Assembly: GCA_027451455.1 (NCBI GenBank)
Contig: DAIDJI010000040.1
Span: 1-15,810 of the forward strand
DNA: 15,810 nucleotides
Source of the DNA: Planctomycetales bacterium
Lineage (GTDB): Bacteria; Planctomycetota; Planctomycetia; Isosphaerales; Isosphaeraceae
Reading direction: 5' to 3'
Part shown: positions 1 to 8,199 of the stretch, in pieces
How positions within the stretch are numbered: the first letter of the stretch is position 1
How the letters are laid out: the number at the start of each line of letters is the position of its first letter
Program-made: the position numbers and the translations under genes
The notes under the pieces: generated by a model
Database searches by the model: none
Told to the model about the DNA's origin: nothing
Seen by the model: only the letters and a program-made list of their open reading frames with translations

Positions 1-2
1 TC

Positions 3-1796
3 ACCGGCATTCCTTACACCCTGCCGCGGGCCGGCGGGCCGATGCCCGAGATGTTGCGCCGACCGACCGCCGGGTCGACCGCCGAACCATCGCCCGCGAC
101 GGCCGCCGTCCCCCCCGGGACCGGTGCCCCGACGAAGCCGGGAGCCAGCCCTTCCCTGAACGGACTTGAGCCGGTCGGCGAGCCGCCTGCCGCCTCGTCG
201 ATGGCCGCGACGCCTCCCCGAGCCATGGCCGACGCCGCGGTCAGCCCATCGTCGGGAACCGTTGCTCCGAAGTCCGTCGAGAAACCAGGGCACGGGCCCA
301 GACGCGGCGATCCGCTCCTCGGTCCCAATCCCGACCTCATGCCCGAGCTACCCCCGCTACCGAATGAGCCGGCTCCGGCACCCGCCGCAAGGGCGGTCGC
401 TCCGGCCAGTCCCGCCCCAAAGCCGAGCGCTGAGCCCGCTGAACTCCCGCCACCAGGTGAGATGCCCCCGGACGAGTCGGCCGCGAAACCCAGTGGTGGA
501 CCCGCCGAACTCCCGCCCCTGGGTCCGGTCGATCCGCCGCCGCCCGGAGGCGACCTGCCGGCTCTGCCGGCCGATCCCGGTGCGCCGGCTGGCCCGTCCG
601 CCGACAACCGGGCACCTCTTAACCGGTCGTCGGCCGTCTTGCTGGCCGACCTACCACCCCTCCAGCCGGTGGTACGACTCCAGTCCGCCAGCTCCAGCGA
701 CTCGGCGCCCCGGGGCGCAGCGACGGCGGCCTCCCCGAGCCGGAAAGCCGCCTCTGCACGCGACCCCCAGCTCGTCCAGACCTCCCTCAATCGGACCGCC
801 GACAAACCCAGGGCCATCCCTCCCACCTATCGCCAGGCCGGCATGGTCGCCGCCAAGGTTGGCGACGAGACCATCACCATCCATGACCTGGTCGCCGTCG
901 TCCGGGAGAACTGCCAGCGCCGACATATCCCCTACGATCGTCTTCCTCGCGAGCAGAAGGAAATGTTCTGCCGCCGCCTCATGGACGACCTGATCGAACA
1001 GAGCCTCCTCATCCAGGAGGCCAAGCACACGATTAAAGAAGCCAAGATGTACGACAAGTTCGTCGCGGAATCCGAGCACTTCTGGCGAGACGACCAGCTT
1101 CCGAAGCTGGAAGTCGAGTTCTCCGCCGACAATGAGTCGCAGCTCCGCGATAAGCTCAAGGAACACGGCCGATCCCTGGAAACCATCAGCCGGATGACCC
1201 GCCGCGAGTGGATGTCCGAGGCTTTCCTTCGTGCCAAGCTGAAGGACCGGGTCAAGGTCGAGCTTCCCGATTTGCTCCGCTATTACAACGAGCATCTGCA
1301 AGACCGCGAGTTTGACCGTCCCGCCCAGATTACCTGGCGAGAGATCGTGGTCGAGACCAGCCCTCAGACGACCCGCGAACAGGCTCGTCGGAAGATCGAG
1401 GCGATCCAGCAGATGCTCCTTCGCGGCGTCGATTTTGCCACGGTCGCGCGGGCCAGGAGCGAGGGCCCCTCGCAGTCGCGCGAGCAGGGTGGGCTGATGC
1501 AAACCTCGCCCGGCTCGTACGGCGTTCCCGCCGTCAACGCGGCCCTCAACTCACTCCCGCTCGGCAAGATCAGCGAGATCATCGAGGGACCGTCGAGCTT
1601 CCACATCGTCAAGGTCGAGGCCCGGCGCACCGCTGGTCCCGCACCCTTCGCGGAACTCCAGGACCAGATCCGGAGCGCCCTGTTCGAACGAAAGTTCCAG
1701 GCGGAGCGCATCGCTTATCTCAAGAAACTTCGCGATGAGACCTACGTGTCCTCCTTCTTCGGGAGCGACGATCCGCAGGCGCATCGCGTGAACTGA
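3..1796 (+). CDS. Parvulin-type (PpiC/SurA-like) peptidyl-prolyl isomerase, 5' end outside window
   Basis: The frame is open from the first base. I treat it as partial because the first in-window ATG (42) has no convincing ribosome binding site and no signal peptide follows it, although this family is normally exported. Counting from that ATG (584 residues), positions 1-260 are a Pro/Ala/Ser-rich low-complexity region. A SurA-N-like start (VAAKVGDETITIHDL) lies near 270, followed by a charged helical segment to about 420. The parvulin domain spans about 430-528, opening with ITWREIVVE and including FATVARARSEG, EQGGLM and FHIVKVEAR. A short helical tail follows. Family knowledge: such proteins isomerise prolyl bonds and act as folding chaperones for exported proteins. 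Inference: it is anchored or periplasmic, with the proline-rich part as a long spacer. The fold call is solid; the substrate is unknown. The next gene on the same strand is more than 200 bases away, so it probably ends its own transcript. Confidence 0.88.
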   Translation, partial: TGIPYTLPRAGGPMPEMLRRPTAGSTAEPSPATAAVPPGTGAPTKPGASPSLNGLEPVGEPPAASSMAATPPRAMADAAVSPSSGTVAPKSVEKPGHGPRRGDPLLGPNPDLMPELPPLPNEPAPAPAARAVAPASPAPKPSAEPAELPPPGEMPPDESAAKPSGGPAELPPLGPVDPPPPGGDLPALPADPGAPAGPSADNRAPLNRSSAVLLADLPPLQPVVRLQSASSSDSAPRGAATAASPSRKAASARDPQLVQTSLNRTADKPRAIPPTYRQAGMVAAKVGDETITIHDLVAVVRENCQRRHIPYDRLPREQKEMFCRRLMDDLIEQSLLIQEAKHTIKEAKMYDKFVAESEHFWRDDQLPKLEVEFSADNESQLRDKLKEHGRSLETISRMTRREWMSEAFLRAKLKDRVKVELPDLLRYYNEHLQDREFDRPAQITWREIVVETSPQTTREQARRKIEAIQQMLLRGVDFATVARARSEGPSQSREQGGLMQTSPGSYGVPAVNAALNSLPLGKISEIIEGPSSFHIVKVEARRTAGPAPFAELQDQIRSALFERKFQAERIAYLKKLRDETYVSSFFGSDDPQAHRVN

Positions 1797-1858
1797 CAGT
1801 CTTTTGAGTATTCGACTCGTGGTCTTTCGACGGGTCTGACAAAATGCGGTGAGACCTC

Positions 1859-1886
1859 TTGACTTCGATTCGAATCCGAGTATCTT
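1859..1886 (+). promoter_or_regulatory. Candidate sigma-70-like promoter with palindromic spacer
   Basis: TTGACT (1859-1864) is followed after 16 bases by TATCTT (1881-1886), matching the consensus hexamers at 5/6 and 4/6 positions. The spacer contains the perfect 10-bp palindrome GATTCGAATC (1867-1876), a possible operator. It lies in a stretch visibly poorer in G+C than the flanking genes. Transcription would start near 1893 and run into the terminator at 1982-2020 or on into the gene at 2034. This is pattern matching only. Confidence 0.4.
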
Positions 1887-1919
1887 GAAATTGTCTGGGG
1901 GAGACATACCAAACAGCAC

Positions 1920-1997
1920 ATGCATACTCCCACAGGCCGAGGCATTGGCTTCGTTTATATTTGGCCTCTTCTCTGTTCCGGCCCCGTCGGTTTGTAG
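1920..1997 (+). CDS. Possible 25-codon leader peptide
   Basis: An ATG at 1920 opens a 25-codon frame ending in TAG at 1995-1997, inside the left arm and loop of the terminator hairpin. The peptide begins MHTPTGRGIGF and has a hydrophobic end. It is in the same frame as the gene at 2034. There is no good ribosome binding site (a GGGGGAG lies about 16 bases upstream), so chance is quite possible. Its interest is purely positional: translation to the stop would place a ribosome on the terminator stem. Confidence 0.15.
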   Translation: MHTPTGRGIGFVYIWPLLCSGPVGL

Positions 1998-2020
1998 CAA
2001 TACGAACCGGCGGGGTTTTT
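1982..2020 (+). terminator. Intrinsic (rho-independent) terminator
   Basis: CCCCGTCGGTT (1982-1992) pairs with AACCGGCGGGG (2005-2015), with one G-T wobble, around a 12-base loop, and five T follow at once (2016-2020). This is the best-formed intrinsic terminator in the window. It could end the transcript of the isomerase gene, a short RNA started at about 1893, or act as an attenuator for the gene that starts 14 bases later. Confidence 0.7.
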
Positions 2021-2033
2021 GAGTTCTCCATCC

Positions 2034-2804
2034 GTGAGCGAATCACGCTGGCAGGGTGACGGGCCGGATTTCACCATCGAGTGCGCCGGACATCGGTGGA
2101 CGCTCAGAGTCCAGTCTGCTGACCCCGGGCTGGTCTGTCAGGAGGGGCCATCGGTCGGTCACTTCCTGACGCTTCAGGGCCTCACGACGGCGGATCACCG
2201 GGGCGAACTGGATTGGCCGTTTGGCGAGGCGACCTCGCTGCTGGGCTGCGAGCGGGTTCGTCATCGGGTCCAGGCGACGTATGTTTTGCAGGATTGGCCC
2301 GAATTATATATACGCGCTTCATGGGCCCCGACCCCTGACGACCATGGATTCGACCTGGAGATCCAGGTCTCGAATTTGTCTCGTGGAGTCCAGCGGGGAC
2401 TCGAAATGACGGTAGGGAGCTTCTGGATCGAGCGAGCTCATCCCTGGCTGCCATCCTCGACGACGGAAACGCCATTCGCTCCGATCTTGCAACCGTTATC
2501 GGCCCGGTCTTACCCGCCGCATCTTTGCCCCGATCCACTGGGCTTGCCCGGTCGCTATTATGCGGAGATGGTACGCCCAGGAGACTGCGTTCGGAGGCAG
2601 CTTGACGCCCCGGTTGGCTCGCCATCGGCGCCTCGGGGAACATCGATCCGGCATGTCTTTTTCGGTTGCGACCTGGAGAAGGGCGTGGTGCTCCGCGGTC
2701 GGATTCGAGGCCGCTGGATCGATTCGCCGATCGGTCCGCCTGACGACGAACTCCGGCGCTCCTACGAGAGTTTCCTGAGCGAGCCGCCTCCGCTCGGGCC
2801 TTGA
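2034..2804 (+). CDS. Uncharacterised protein, about 256 residues
   Basis: I do not recognise the family. The protein has no signal peptide or membrane segment and is rich in Trp, Pro and charged residues, alternating in a way that suggests a mostly beta fold (for example HRWTLRVQ and LYIRASWAP). It begins MSESRWQGDGPDF from a GTG at 2034. A TTG at 2019 is also in frame but sits within the T-tract of a terminator, so I prefer 2034; neither has a strong ribosome binding site. The frame is closed upstream by TAG at 1995-1997. The stop (TGA 2802-2804) is one base from the stop of the convergent gene. The coding potential is supported by length and by high-GC third positions. No function is proposed. 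Confidence 0.72.
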   Translation: MSESRWQGDGPDFTIECAGHRWTLRVQSADPGLVCQEGPSVGHFLTLQGLTTADHRGELDWPFGEATSLLGCERVRHRVQATYVLQDWPELYIRASWAPTPDDHGFDLEIQVSNLSRGVQRGLEMTVGSFWIERAHPWLPSSTTETPFAPILQPLSARSYPPHLCPDPLGLPGRYYAEMVRPGDCVRRQLDAPVGSPSAPRGTSIRHVFFGCDLEKGVVLRGRIRGRWIDSPIGPPDDELRRSYESFLSEPPPLGP

Positions 2805-2805
2805 A

Positions 2806-5607
2806 TCAGCCCCAGGTCCATCTCCATTCGACCGGGCCCGAGGGAAGGTTGACGGACCATCGGACCCTTCCGGTCCGCTCGTCAAACATGGGCTCCGACA
2901 TCGGCGCGGACGACTGCCAGGGGCCGAGTTCCTTGAGGTCGGGGCAGGTCAAGTTGACCTCCAGGTCGACGGGGTGTTTCAGCTCGGCCTTCAGTTCCAG
3001 GTGGTGAACCCTTCCTCCGATGGGTCGCTGGAGGAGGTACGAGACACGTCCGCAAGGAAACGCCTGCTTCATTCCGGTCTGTGGCCAGGGGCCCGGCAGA
3101 ACGGGGCGTAGTGAGAGTCTACGCGTGGGAGCGTCGTAGTCCAACCCTGCGAGATCGAGCATCGTTTCCACGAGCATCGCGTGCAGCCGCCAGGCCGATC
3201 CGCCTGATCCGACCATTCGCCCGCTCGCATCGGCTCCCTTGGGCGACGATCGGAGGACCAGGCCGAGATGAGAGAGCCGGCCGAGGATCGCCTCGAACAT
3301 CCCAATGGCGCGGGTCCAGTGCCGCCCCTGACCGGTCTCGCGGCCCAGCTCGATCAAGAATCGAATCATCCAGAGGGTTGCGATGCTGGAGACCTCGAAC
3401 GAATCGCTCGACGTCCCGACCTGGTCGGGCTCGTAATCCGCCCGGGCGAGTACCTGAGAATCCCCCTTGAGCGCAGCGTTGCATCTCAGAATCGACTCGG
3501 CGAGCCGGACCAATCTGGGATCGGAGGCGGGTAGTAGCCCAAACGGAACCGCGAGCCCCAGCATGAAGATCTCGAGCCGCTCGGATCGGTCGATGAGATT
3601 GGCGGGGTCGTCGGTCCAGAGTCCGCGCAGTTGGGAGACACGACGCGCCTGGTAAAACCGTCCCGATTCGGGATCGTCGCCGCGGGGGTCGCCGGGCCGA
3701 ACCGTCGCCATTTCCTGGAGGATGCCCTGCTCCCAGATCCGGTCGGCGCACTCGGTCCATCGCCGGGCGGATTCTTCCATTCCCATTTCGGTTGCGAGCC
3801 TTGCCGCCGCCCGAAGGCCGGCCACCGCCGTCACATTCGAATAGAGGAAGGCCCCGAAGATCTGGTCGCCGACTCCGGCTGAACTCAAGAGGTTCAGGTC
3901 GTCGAGCATCCGGAGCCCAGGATGGCCACTGGGGGCGCCACAGCAGACGTTCGCGGCCTGCTCCACCATCGACCAGACGGAGGCCACCAGTTCGCGGTCG
4001 CCGGTTCGTCGGTAGTGCCGCTCGAGCCCCCAGGGGATCATCGCGGACTGGTCGACGGCGGGGGTCTCCCATTCCGGGACACCGTCGATCGCATATTTCT
4101 GGAACCAGTAGAGAAACGGGCGATGGCGATGCCGGACCCGGTTGAGCCAGAGATAGACGGCGCGGTCCAGATCGGGATGACCGAGCCTGGCGAAGGCCCC
4201 GCCGACCCAGATGGCTTCGCGGGGCCAGCAATAAGCGCTCAATCCTCGGTCGAAACCCGAGGCGATGGCACCCCAGTCGGCGTCGGCGTGCAGGGCCATC
4301 GCCAGTGCGGAACGGCGGAGGCTCACCGCGAACGAGGGCCTGGGGAAGTCGAAATCGGGGATCGGCTCGATGAAGTCGTCCCACTGGCGGGCCGATTCCT
4401 GCTCGACCTCATCGAGGTCGGCCGATCGGAACCAGTTCAGCGCGGGGCGGAGCCAGTGCTCGAACGTCCCCCGATCGCCGCTCCAACCGGTGAATGCCCC
4501 GCTGACGAGGAGGTTGACCGTCACGGTCTGTCCGGCTGGCAGTTCGAGCGACTGAAACAGAACAGCCTCGTTGGGCCCGGTCGGTTCGCACTCGACCCGG
4601 CCTCGACCGTCCAGCGCGAGGGCAAACTCAACCGTGGCATCGCGAGCGAGCTTCCGGTTGGAATGGCCGTGTCCCCGGTTGATCGCCAGCAAGACCTCGT
4701 CGATCTCGTGCCAGCTCAGTCCAAGGTCGCCAACACCGCCGTTGACCTCGGCCAGAACATAGACGCCGAACGTCGCGAATCGCGGCTCGTTCCCCTCGTT
4801 GGTGATGAAGAACCGCTTGAGGTATTGACCCGGCGAACGCTCCTGCCCGGCGTTGAGCGGCAGACAGCCTCCCATCGCCACGAAATCCGCCTGGAGAACC
4901 TGAATCGGCCCGTGCCGCCATCGGAGCTTTGTTGTCAGAAGATTGGTCGCACCCTGATACTGCTGAAACGCCTCCCAGGCCGAACGTTCCGTGAACCAGT
5001 CGAGCCGTTCACCGATCGCCAGGCCGCCAATGATCGCCCGGAAATGCGAACGGCTCTGCGGATTGTCCCCCTCCCGCGGCCGGACGTTCGAGTGCAGTCC
5101 AACAGTGGGAAAGTAGATATCGTAGGTAGAGCCTCGGCCATCAACCCGGGCGGTCATGTGCCGGTTCCCGACCAGCCCCTCGGCCTCGGGCATCGCGAAC
5201 GGAGAACCCTCGTTTCGGTCCGGCAGATTCGATCGGACAATCGTGTCCTGGTAGGCGCTCTCGCCGCGCTCCGCTTCCTCGCGTTCGACAATCGCTCGAT
5301 AATGGAGGCGGGTGCCGACTGCCTGCGGAGGAACCGGGGCATACCAGAAGCTGTTGCCGGCCTTGTTCTCAATCCAGTAGGCCGGCAAGAGGCCGAGCGC
5401 ATGATCGTCGGCCGAGACCTCAAGCCACGCCCGTTGAGAGTCCTGGATCGGATGTGATCCGATGACGACCGTCGACCACATCCCGGCCCGGACCGGGCCG
5501 CCGTTGCGGCCCTTGGCGGGCGTCTCGATCCAGGCTGCCAGCATCACACGACGGTCCCGCTCGATTTCGGGGGGGTCGCGAAGAGACACGACCGACACCC
5601 CGCCCAA
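2806..5607 (-). CDS. GH15-like glucoamylase/glucodextranase-type protein, 933 residues, active site probably altered
   Basis: The N-terminal part (about 1-400) looks like the beta-sandwich that precedes the catalytic barrel in bacterial GH15 enzymes. The (alpha/alpha)6 barrel shows the family landmarks: SLRRSALAM and WGAIASGFD, then YCWPREAIWVGGAFARLG (W461 PRE), then EWETPAVDQSAM (W513) with GLERHYRRTGDRELV, then NVTAVAGLRAAARLA. Family knowledge: GH15 enzymes hydrolyse terminal alpha-glucosidic bonds using two glutamates, one in a DLWEE-type motif. Here the matching segment reads MLDDLNLL (567-574), and the usual WPRD is WPRE, so activity or specificity may differ. There is no clear signal peptide. 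Starts are ambiguous: TTG 5607, GTG 5598, GTG 5589 and ATG 5544 are all in frame, the last giving MLAAWIETP. The gene is convergent with the uncharacterised gene at 2034. It could be annotated elsewhere as a glycogen-debranching enzyme-like protein. Confidence 0.8.
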   Translation of the reverse strand: MGGVSVVSLRDPPEIERDRRVMLAAWIETPAKGRNGGPVRAGMWSTVVIGSHPIQDSQRAWLEVSADDHALGLLPAYWIENKAGNSFWYAPVPPQAVGTRLHYRAIVEREEAERGESAYQDTIVRSNLPDRNEGSPFAMPEAEGLVGNRHMTARVDGRGSTYDIYFPTVGLHSNVRPREGDNPQSRSHFRAIIGGLAIGERLDWFTERSAWEAFQQYQGATNLLTTKLRWRHGPIQVLQADFVAMGGCLPLNAGQERSPGQYLKRFFITNEGNEPRFATFGVYVLAEVNGGVGDLGLSWHEIDEVLLAINRGHGHSNRKLARDATVEFALALDGRGRVECEPTGPNEAVLFQSLELPAGQTVTVNLLVSGAFTGWSGDRGTFEHWLRPALNWFRSADLDEVEQESARQWDDFIEPIPDFDFPRPSFAVSLRRSALAMALHADADWGAIASGFDRGLSAYCWPREAIWVGGAFARLGHPDLDRAVYLWLNRVRHRHRPFLYWFQKYAIDGVPEWETPAVDQSAMIPWGLERHYRRTGDRELVASVWSMVEQAANVCCGAPSGHPGLRMLDDLNLLSSAGVGDQIFGAFLYSNVTAVAGLRAAARLATEMGMEESARRWTECADRIWEQGILQEMATVRPGDPRGDDPESGRFYQARRVSQLRGLWTDDPANLIDRSERLEIFMLGLAVPFGLLPASDPRLVRLAESILRCNAALKGDSQVLARADYEPDQVGTSSDSFEVSSIATLWMIRFLIELGRETGQGRHWTRAIGMFEAILGRLSHLGLVLRSSPKGADASGRMVGSGGSAWRLHAMLVETMLDLAGLDYDAPTRRLSLRPVLPGPWPQTGMKQAFPCGRVSYLLQRPIGGRVHHLELKAELKHPVDLEVNLTCPDLKELGPWQSSAPMSEPMFDERTGRVRWSVNLPSGPVEWRWTWG

Positions 5608-5893
5608 TCGCCCCGGAGACTCCAGTCACCCCGGGCCAGCCGTCCGATTCTGGTGTTTCCTGGATTCGGCGCCAAGGGGGGCGAGCGCCGGGGCCGCCTC
5701 CGAGTCCAGGTTTCGAGATCGTTCGGTCCGCATTTTCGTCCCGCTCACGTTCATCGAGCCGAAGGCGAGGCGGTTCCCAAAGCACCGACCGCCGGCTGAT
5801 ACCGCGGGTACGACTTGAACCGGAAGCCAGGGATGGGTGAGTCTGGGGATTGACCTCGACTCGTTCACCGTTTCTGCCCGTGGCCCAGGAATC
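5608..5893. other. 286-base spacer between two minus-strand genes
   Basis: No convincing gene, RNA or terminator is seen. Open frames crossing it on both strands are shadows with Arg/Pro/Gly-rich translations. It presumably holds the promoter of the GH15-like gene, but I find no good hexamer pair. Confidence 0.4.
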
Positions 5894-8155
5894 TCACGAC
5901 GGAAACCGAGAAACGACCCGGTACAACCGAAACCAGGGGTCGCCCTCGGCCTGGCCGTAGAGCGGATGAAAGCGGTCGGGATGCTCGTCGGCCCATCGAC
6001 GCTCGATCGGAAATCCCTCGGCATCGGCGACGTTGTGCGGACCCTCGCTCGGATTGACACGGGTCACGACCAGAAGCTGAATCCGCTCGGCGTTGAGGTT
6101 CGCGAGCCAGGCGTTGTAGTCGGGGTGGGTGCGGTCCCAGCCGGGTCGGGAATTGGGCCAAAGCCCGGCGCCCCGGGCGCGGGCTTCTCGGTGATAGTCG
6201 TGCAGGAGCCAGTCGCGGTGGGCGTCGACGTTCACGTACCGAACTTCATTACGCAAACCCTGGCCCAGCAGATAATAGGGGATGTTTGTCCCGGCGTACG
6301 CCACCCGCGCGCCCCGGGTGCCGCCGGCGCGTTCGAGGGCTCGCCAGCCGGCGTAAAAGTCCCGGAACGGTGGATAGAAGCGGAAAGGCGGGTCGAGCGC
6401 CCGGCCACCGACCTCCACCCAGCCGATCCCCATCGCCAGAGCTGTGATGACGAGGGCCGCCGCCAGCCGACCGCCCCTCGATCGTTTTCCGATGGTCGGG
6501 CCAAACCACAATCCTTGCCAGGCTCGAACCGCCAGAATCATGGTCGCGATCAGTGAGAGGATCAGCGGGCGAACCATCGGGACTGGGGCCGGATTTCCAG
6601 CGCCTCCCGTTGGCTCGATCCTCGGAAAAGGGACCAGGAGCGAACTGACGGCGTTGGGGATGATCGGATCGAGGTCCCAGGGGAGCTCGGGGTCGCGATT
6701 GCCGATCGGCCAGCCCTGTGGAGTCGTCAGGTGGACCGCCAGGAGGATCGTAGCCAGCAGTTGAAGCCATCGGGCCCGGTCGAACGTCGCCGCCAGCGGA
6801 ACCACGGCCAGCCCGATTCCGTGCAGCATGAACCGCTGCTGCGTTCGGTACGGGATCGCGAGCCAGTAGAGCAGGATGTTGGCAACCGCCCCCATCGCGA
6901 ACAACGCAATCCAGCCGCGGACCGGCTTCGTCCGGGGATTCCTGACCGCCCAGATGCCGACGACCGCCACCAGCCAGAGCGGGGCCATCCTCGGATCGAG
7001 GATCGCCAGCACCGTGTCCGCCAGCGCAGTGAGCCGGCTGACCGGCAGATAGTAGGAACTCCATCGCATTGCCTCGGGTCCGTACCAGCCCGAGAGAATC
7101 GTCTGGCCCATGATACGGAGATCGAGCGGATAGAGCGGGTTGCCCGTCAGCCAGAAGTCGCGCAGAAACCAGAACCCCCCAGTCGACACCGGCAGGATCG
7201 CGACGGTCGCCGCGCTCACGATCCGGTCGCGACGGTTCCCCTTGCTCGCGAGCAGCCCCGCGATCACCAGCAGTAGCAATGGCGGCACAAAGACGATCGC
7301 TGTGGGCTTTGTCCCGATCGCGATTCCGGCAGCCAGGGCACCAATGGCGAGGGCGTTCGGCCCACCGTCCGCGATCGCGTACCGGAGGAAGAAGTAAACG
7401 GCCAGCAAATAGCCGGCGATGAAAATCGTATCGACGTTCGGCTCGAACGAGAACAGGAGCAAGGGCGTTGACGAGAGGAACCAGCAGGTCGCGACGATCG
7501 ACGACGTACGCCCGCCGCCCAGGAGACGGGCGGTCGCATATGCGGCAGCACCCGCAACAACCAGGAACGGCGCCTGGCCGATCTTGGCGAGGGCATCGCC
7601 GCCCCAGATCGTCATCAGCCAGGTGAACCAGAGGTCGCCGTTGGCCGGGAAGTACGTCGCCGCGTTCTCACCGAACGGCGCTGCGACCAGGATCAGCCCA
7701 CCGGCCTTCCACCATCGGGCCGCGAAATACAGGTGATAGATCGGTCCGTCGCTGACCACCTTCACCGCCGAGAAGATCGACGGAACCCCGAACAGAAAGG
7801 CGACCGAGAGGATCAGCCCAAGCGCTATCGTCGCCGACCATCCAGCCGGCGCTTCGGCGGCCGGGTCCTTCGGCGCGTCGGGGCCATCGCCCAGAAGCAC
7901 CCGCCCAGCGAGCCCCGCGCCCAGGATCGCCATCGACCACGCCAGGAGCGGCCACACCCCGATCCAGCCGAGCGTTCCGAGGACCTCCATGCCGATCGTC
8001 TCGGCCGACCCGAAGACGACCGCCGACGCCAACAATCGCGCCAGACCCCTCGGCTGCCGCAGGAGCGAGCCAGCAACGAGGTCCGAGCCAGCCCCGAGCG
8101 TCGCGAGGGCAACCAGGCCGATCAGGGAAGGGTGCATGCCGATTTCGGGAAACAC
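5894..8155 (-). CDS. Polytopic GT-C-like membrane glycosyltransferase family protein, about 750 residues
   Basis: The first two thirds are a succession of roughly a dozen hydrophobic segments (for example LIGLVALATLGAG, AIVFVPPLLLLVIAGL and LQLLATILLAVHL). The first large extracytoplasmic loop carries SDGPIYHLYFAARWW (D136, Y140-H141), resembling the acidic D..YH site of GT-C enzymes that use polyprenyl-phosphate sugars, followed by FGENAATYFPANGDLWF. The C-terminal ~190 residues are a soluble domain (YPPFRDFYAGWRAL, RVAYAGTNIPYYLLG, LLVVTRVNPSEG). Inference: it transfers a sugar from a lipid carrier at the cell membrane; acceptor and donor are unknown. The start is GTG 8155 or ATG 8137, the latter giving MHPSLIGLVAL. 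It is divergent from the SIS/ROK operon across a 176-base region. Membrane nature is certain; the enzyme class is likely but not proven. Confidence 0.75.
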   Translation of the reverse strand: MFPEIGMHPSLIGLVALATLGAGSDLVAGSLLRQPRGLARLLASAVVFGSAETIGMEVLGTLGWIGVWPLLAWSMAILGAGLAGRVLLGDGPDAPKDPAAEAPAGWSATIALGLILSVAFLFGVPSIFSAVKVVSDGPIYHLYFAARWWKAGGLILVAAPFGENAATYFPANGDLWFTWLMTIWGGDALAKIGQAPFLVVAGAAAYATARLLGGGRTSSIVATCWFLSSTPLLLFSFEPNVDTIFIAGYLLAVYFFLRYAIADGGPNALAIGALAAGIAIGTKPTAIVFVPPLLLLVIAGLLASKGNRRDRIVSAATVAILPVSTGGFWFLRDFWLTGNPLYPLDLRIMGQTILSGWYGPEAMRWSSYYLPVSRLTALADTVLAILDPRMAPLWLVAVVGIWAVRNPRTKPVRGWIALFAMGAVANILLYWLAIPYRTQQRFMLHGIGLAVVPLAATFDRARWLQLLATILLAVHLTTPQGWPIGNRDPELPWDLDPIIPNAVSSLLVPFPRIEPTGGAGNPAPVPMVRPLILSLIATMILAVRAWQGLWFGPTIGKRSRGGRLAAALVITALAMGIGWVEVGGRALDPPFRFYPPFRDFYAGWRALERAGGTRGARVAYAGTNIPYYLLGQGLRNEVRYVNVDAHRDWLLHDYHREARARGAGLWPNSRPGWDRTHPDYNAWLANLNAERIQLLVVTRVNPSEGPHNVADAEGFPIERRWADEHPDRFHPLYGQAEGDPWFRLYRVVSRFPS

Positions 8156-8199
8156 ATCGGGTCCAGGGGCGTGGGTACGTTGCGGCCAGGCGACGTCGC

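Larger units (their letters stand above)
1893..2020 (+). ncRNA. Candidate small RNA or attenuated 5' leader
   Basis: A promoter-like pair upstream and a clear intrinsic terminator at the end define a possible transcript of about 130 nt with no recognised coding sequence. Inside it, CTGGGGGAG (1895-1903) can pair with CTCCCACAG (1927-1935), 8 of 9 positions, around a 23-base loop. Because the terminator abuts the start of the next gene, the RNA may be either an independent small RNA or the leader of that gene controlled by premature termination. I do not recognise a known riboswitch or RNA family. Confidence 0.3.

Noticed and set aside
14..826. 270-codon minus-strand Gly/Ser/Ala-rich frame
   Set aside because: It is the reverse complement of the proline-rich region of the isomerase; Gly-rich antisense of Pro codons explains it.
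2304..2313. A+T-rich TTATATATA island in the gene at 2034, promoter-like
   Set aside because: It lies within a continuous coding frame and has no matching -35 hexamer at suitable spacing.
3922..5457. 511-codon plus-strand open frame inside the GH15-like gene
   Set aside because: It is antisense to a gene with clear family motifs. Its translation is rich in Arg, Gly, Pro and Val with no recognisable domain, as expected for the opposite strand of high-GC coding DNA.
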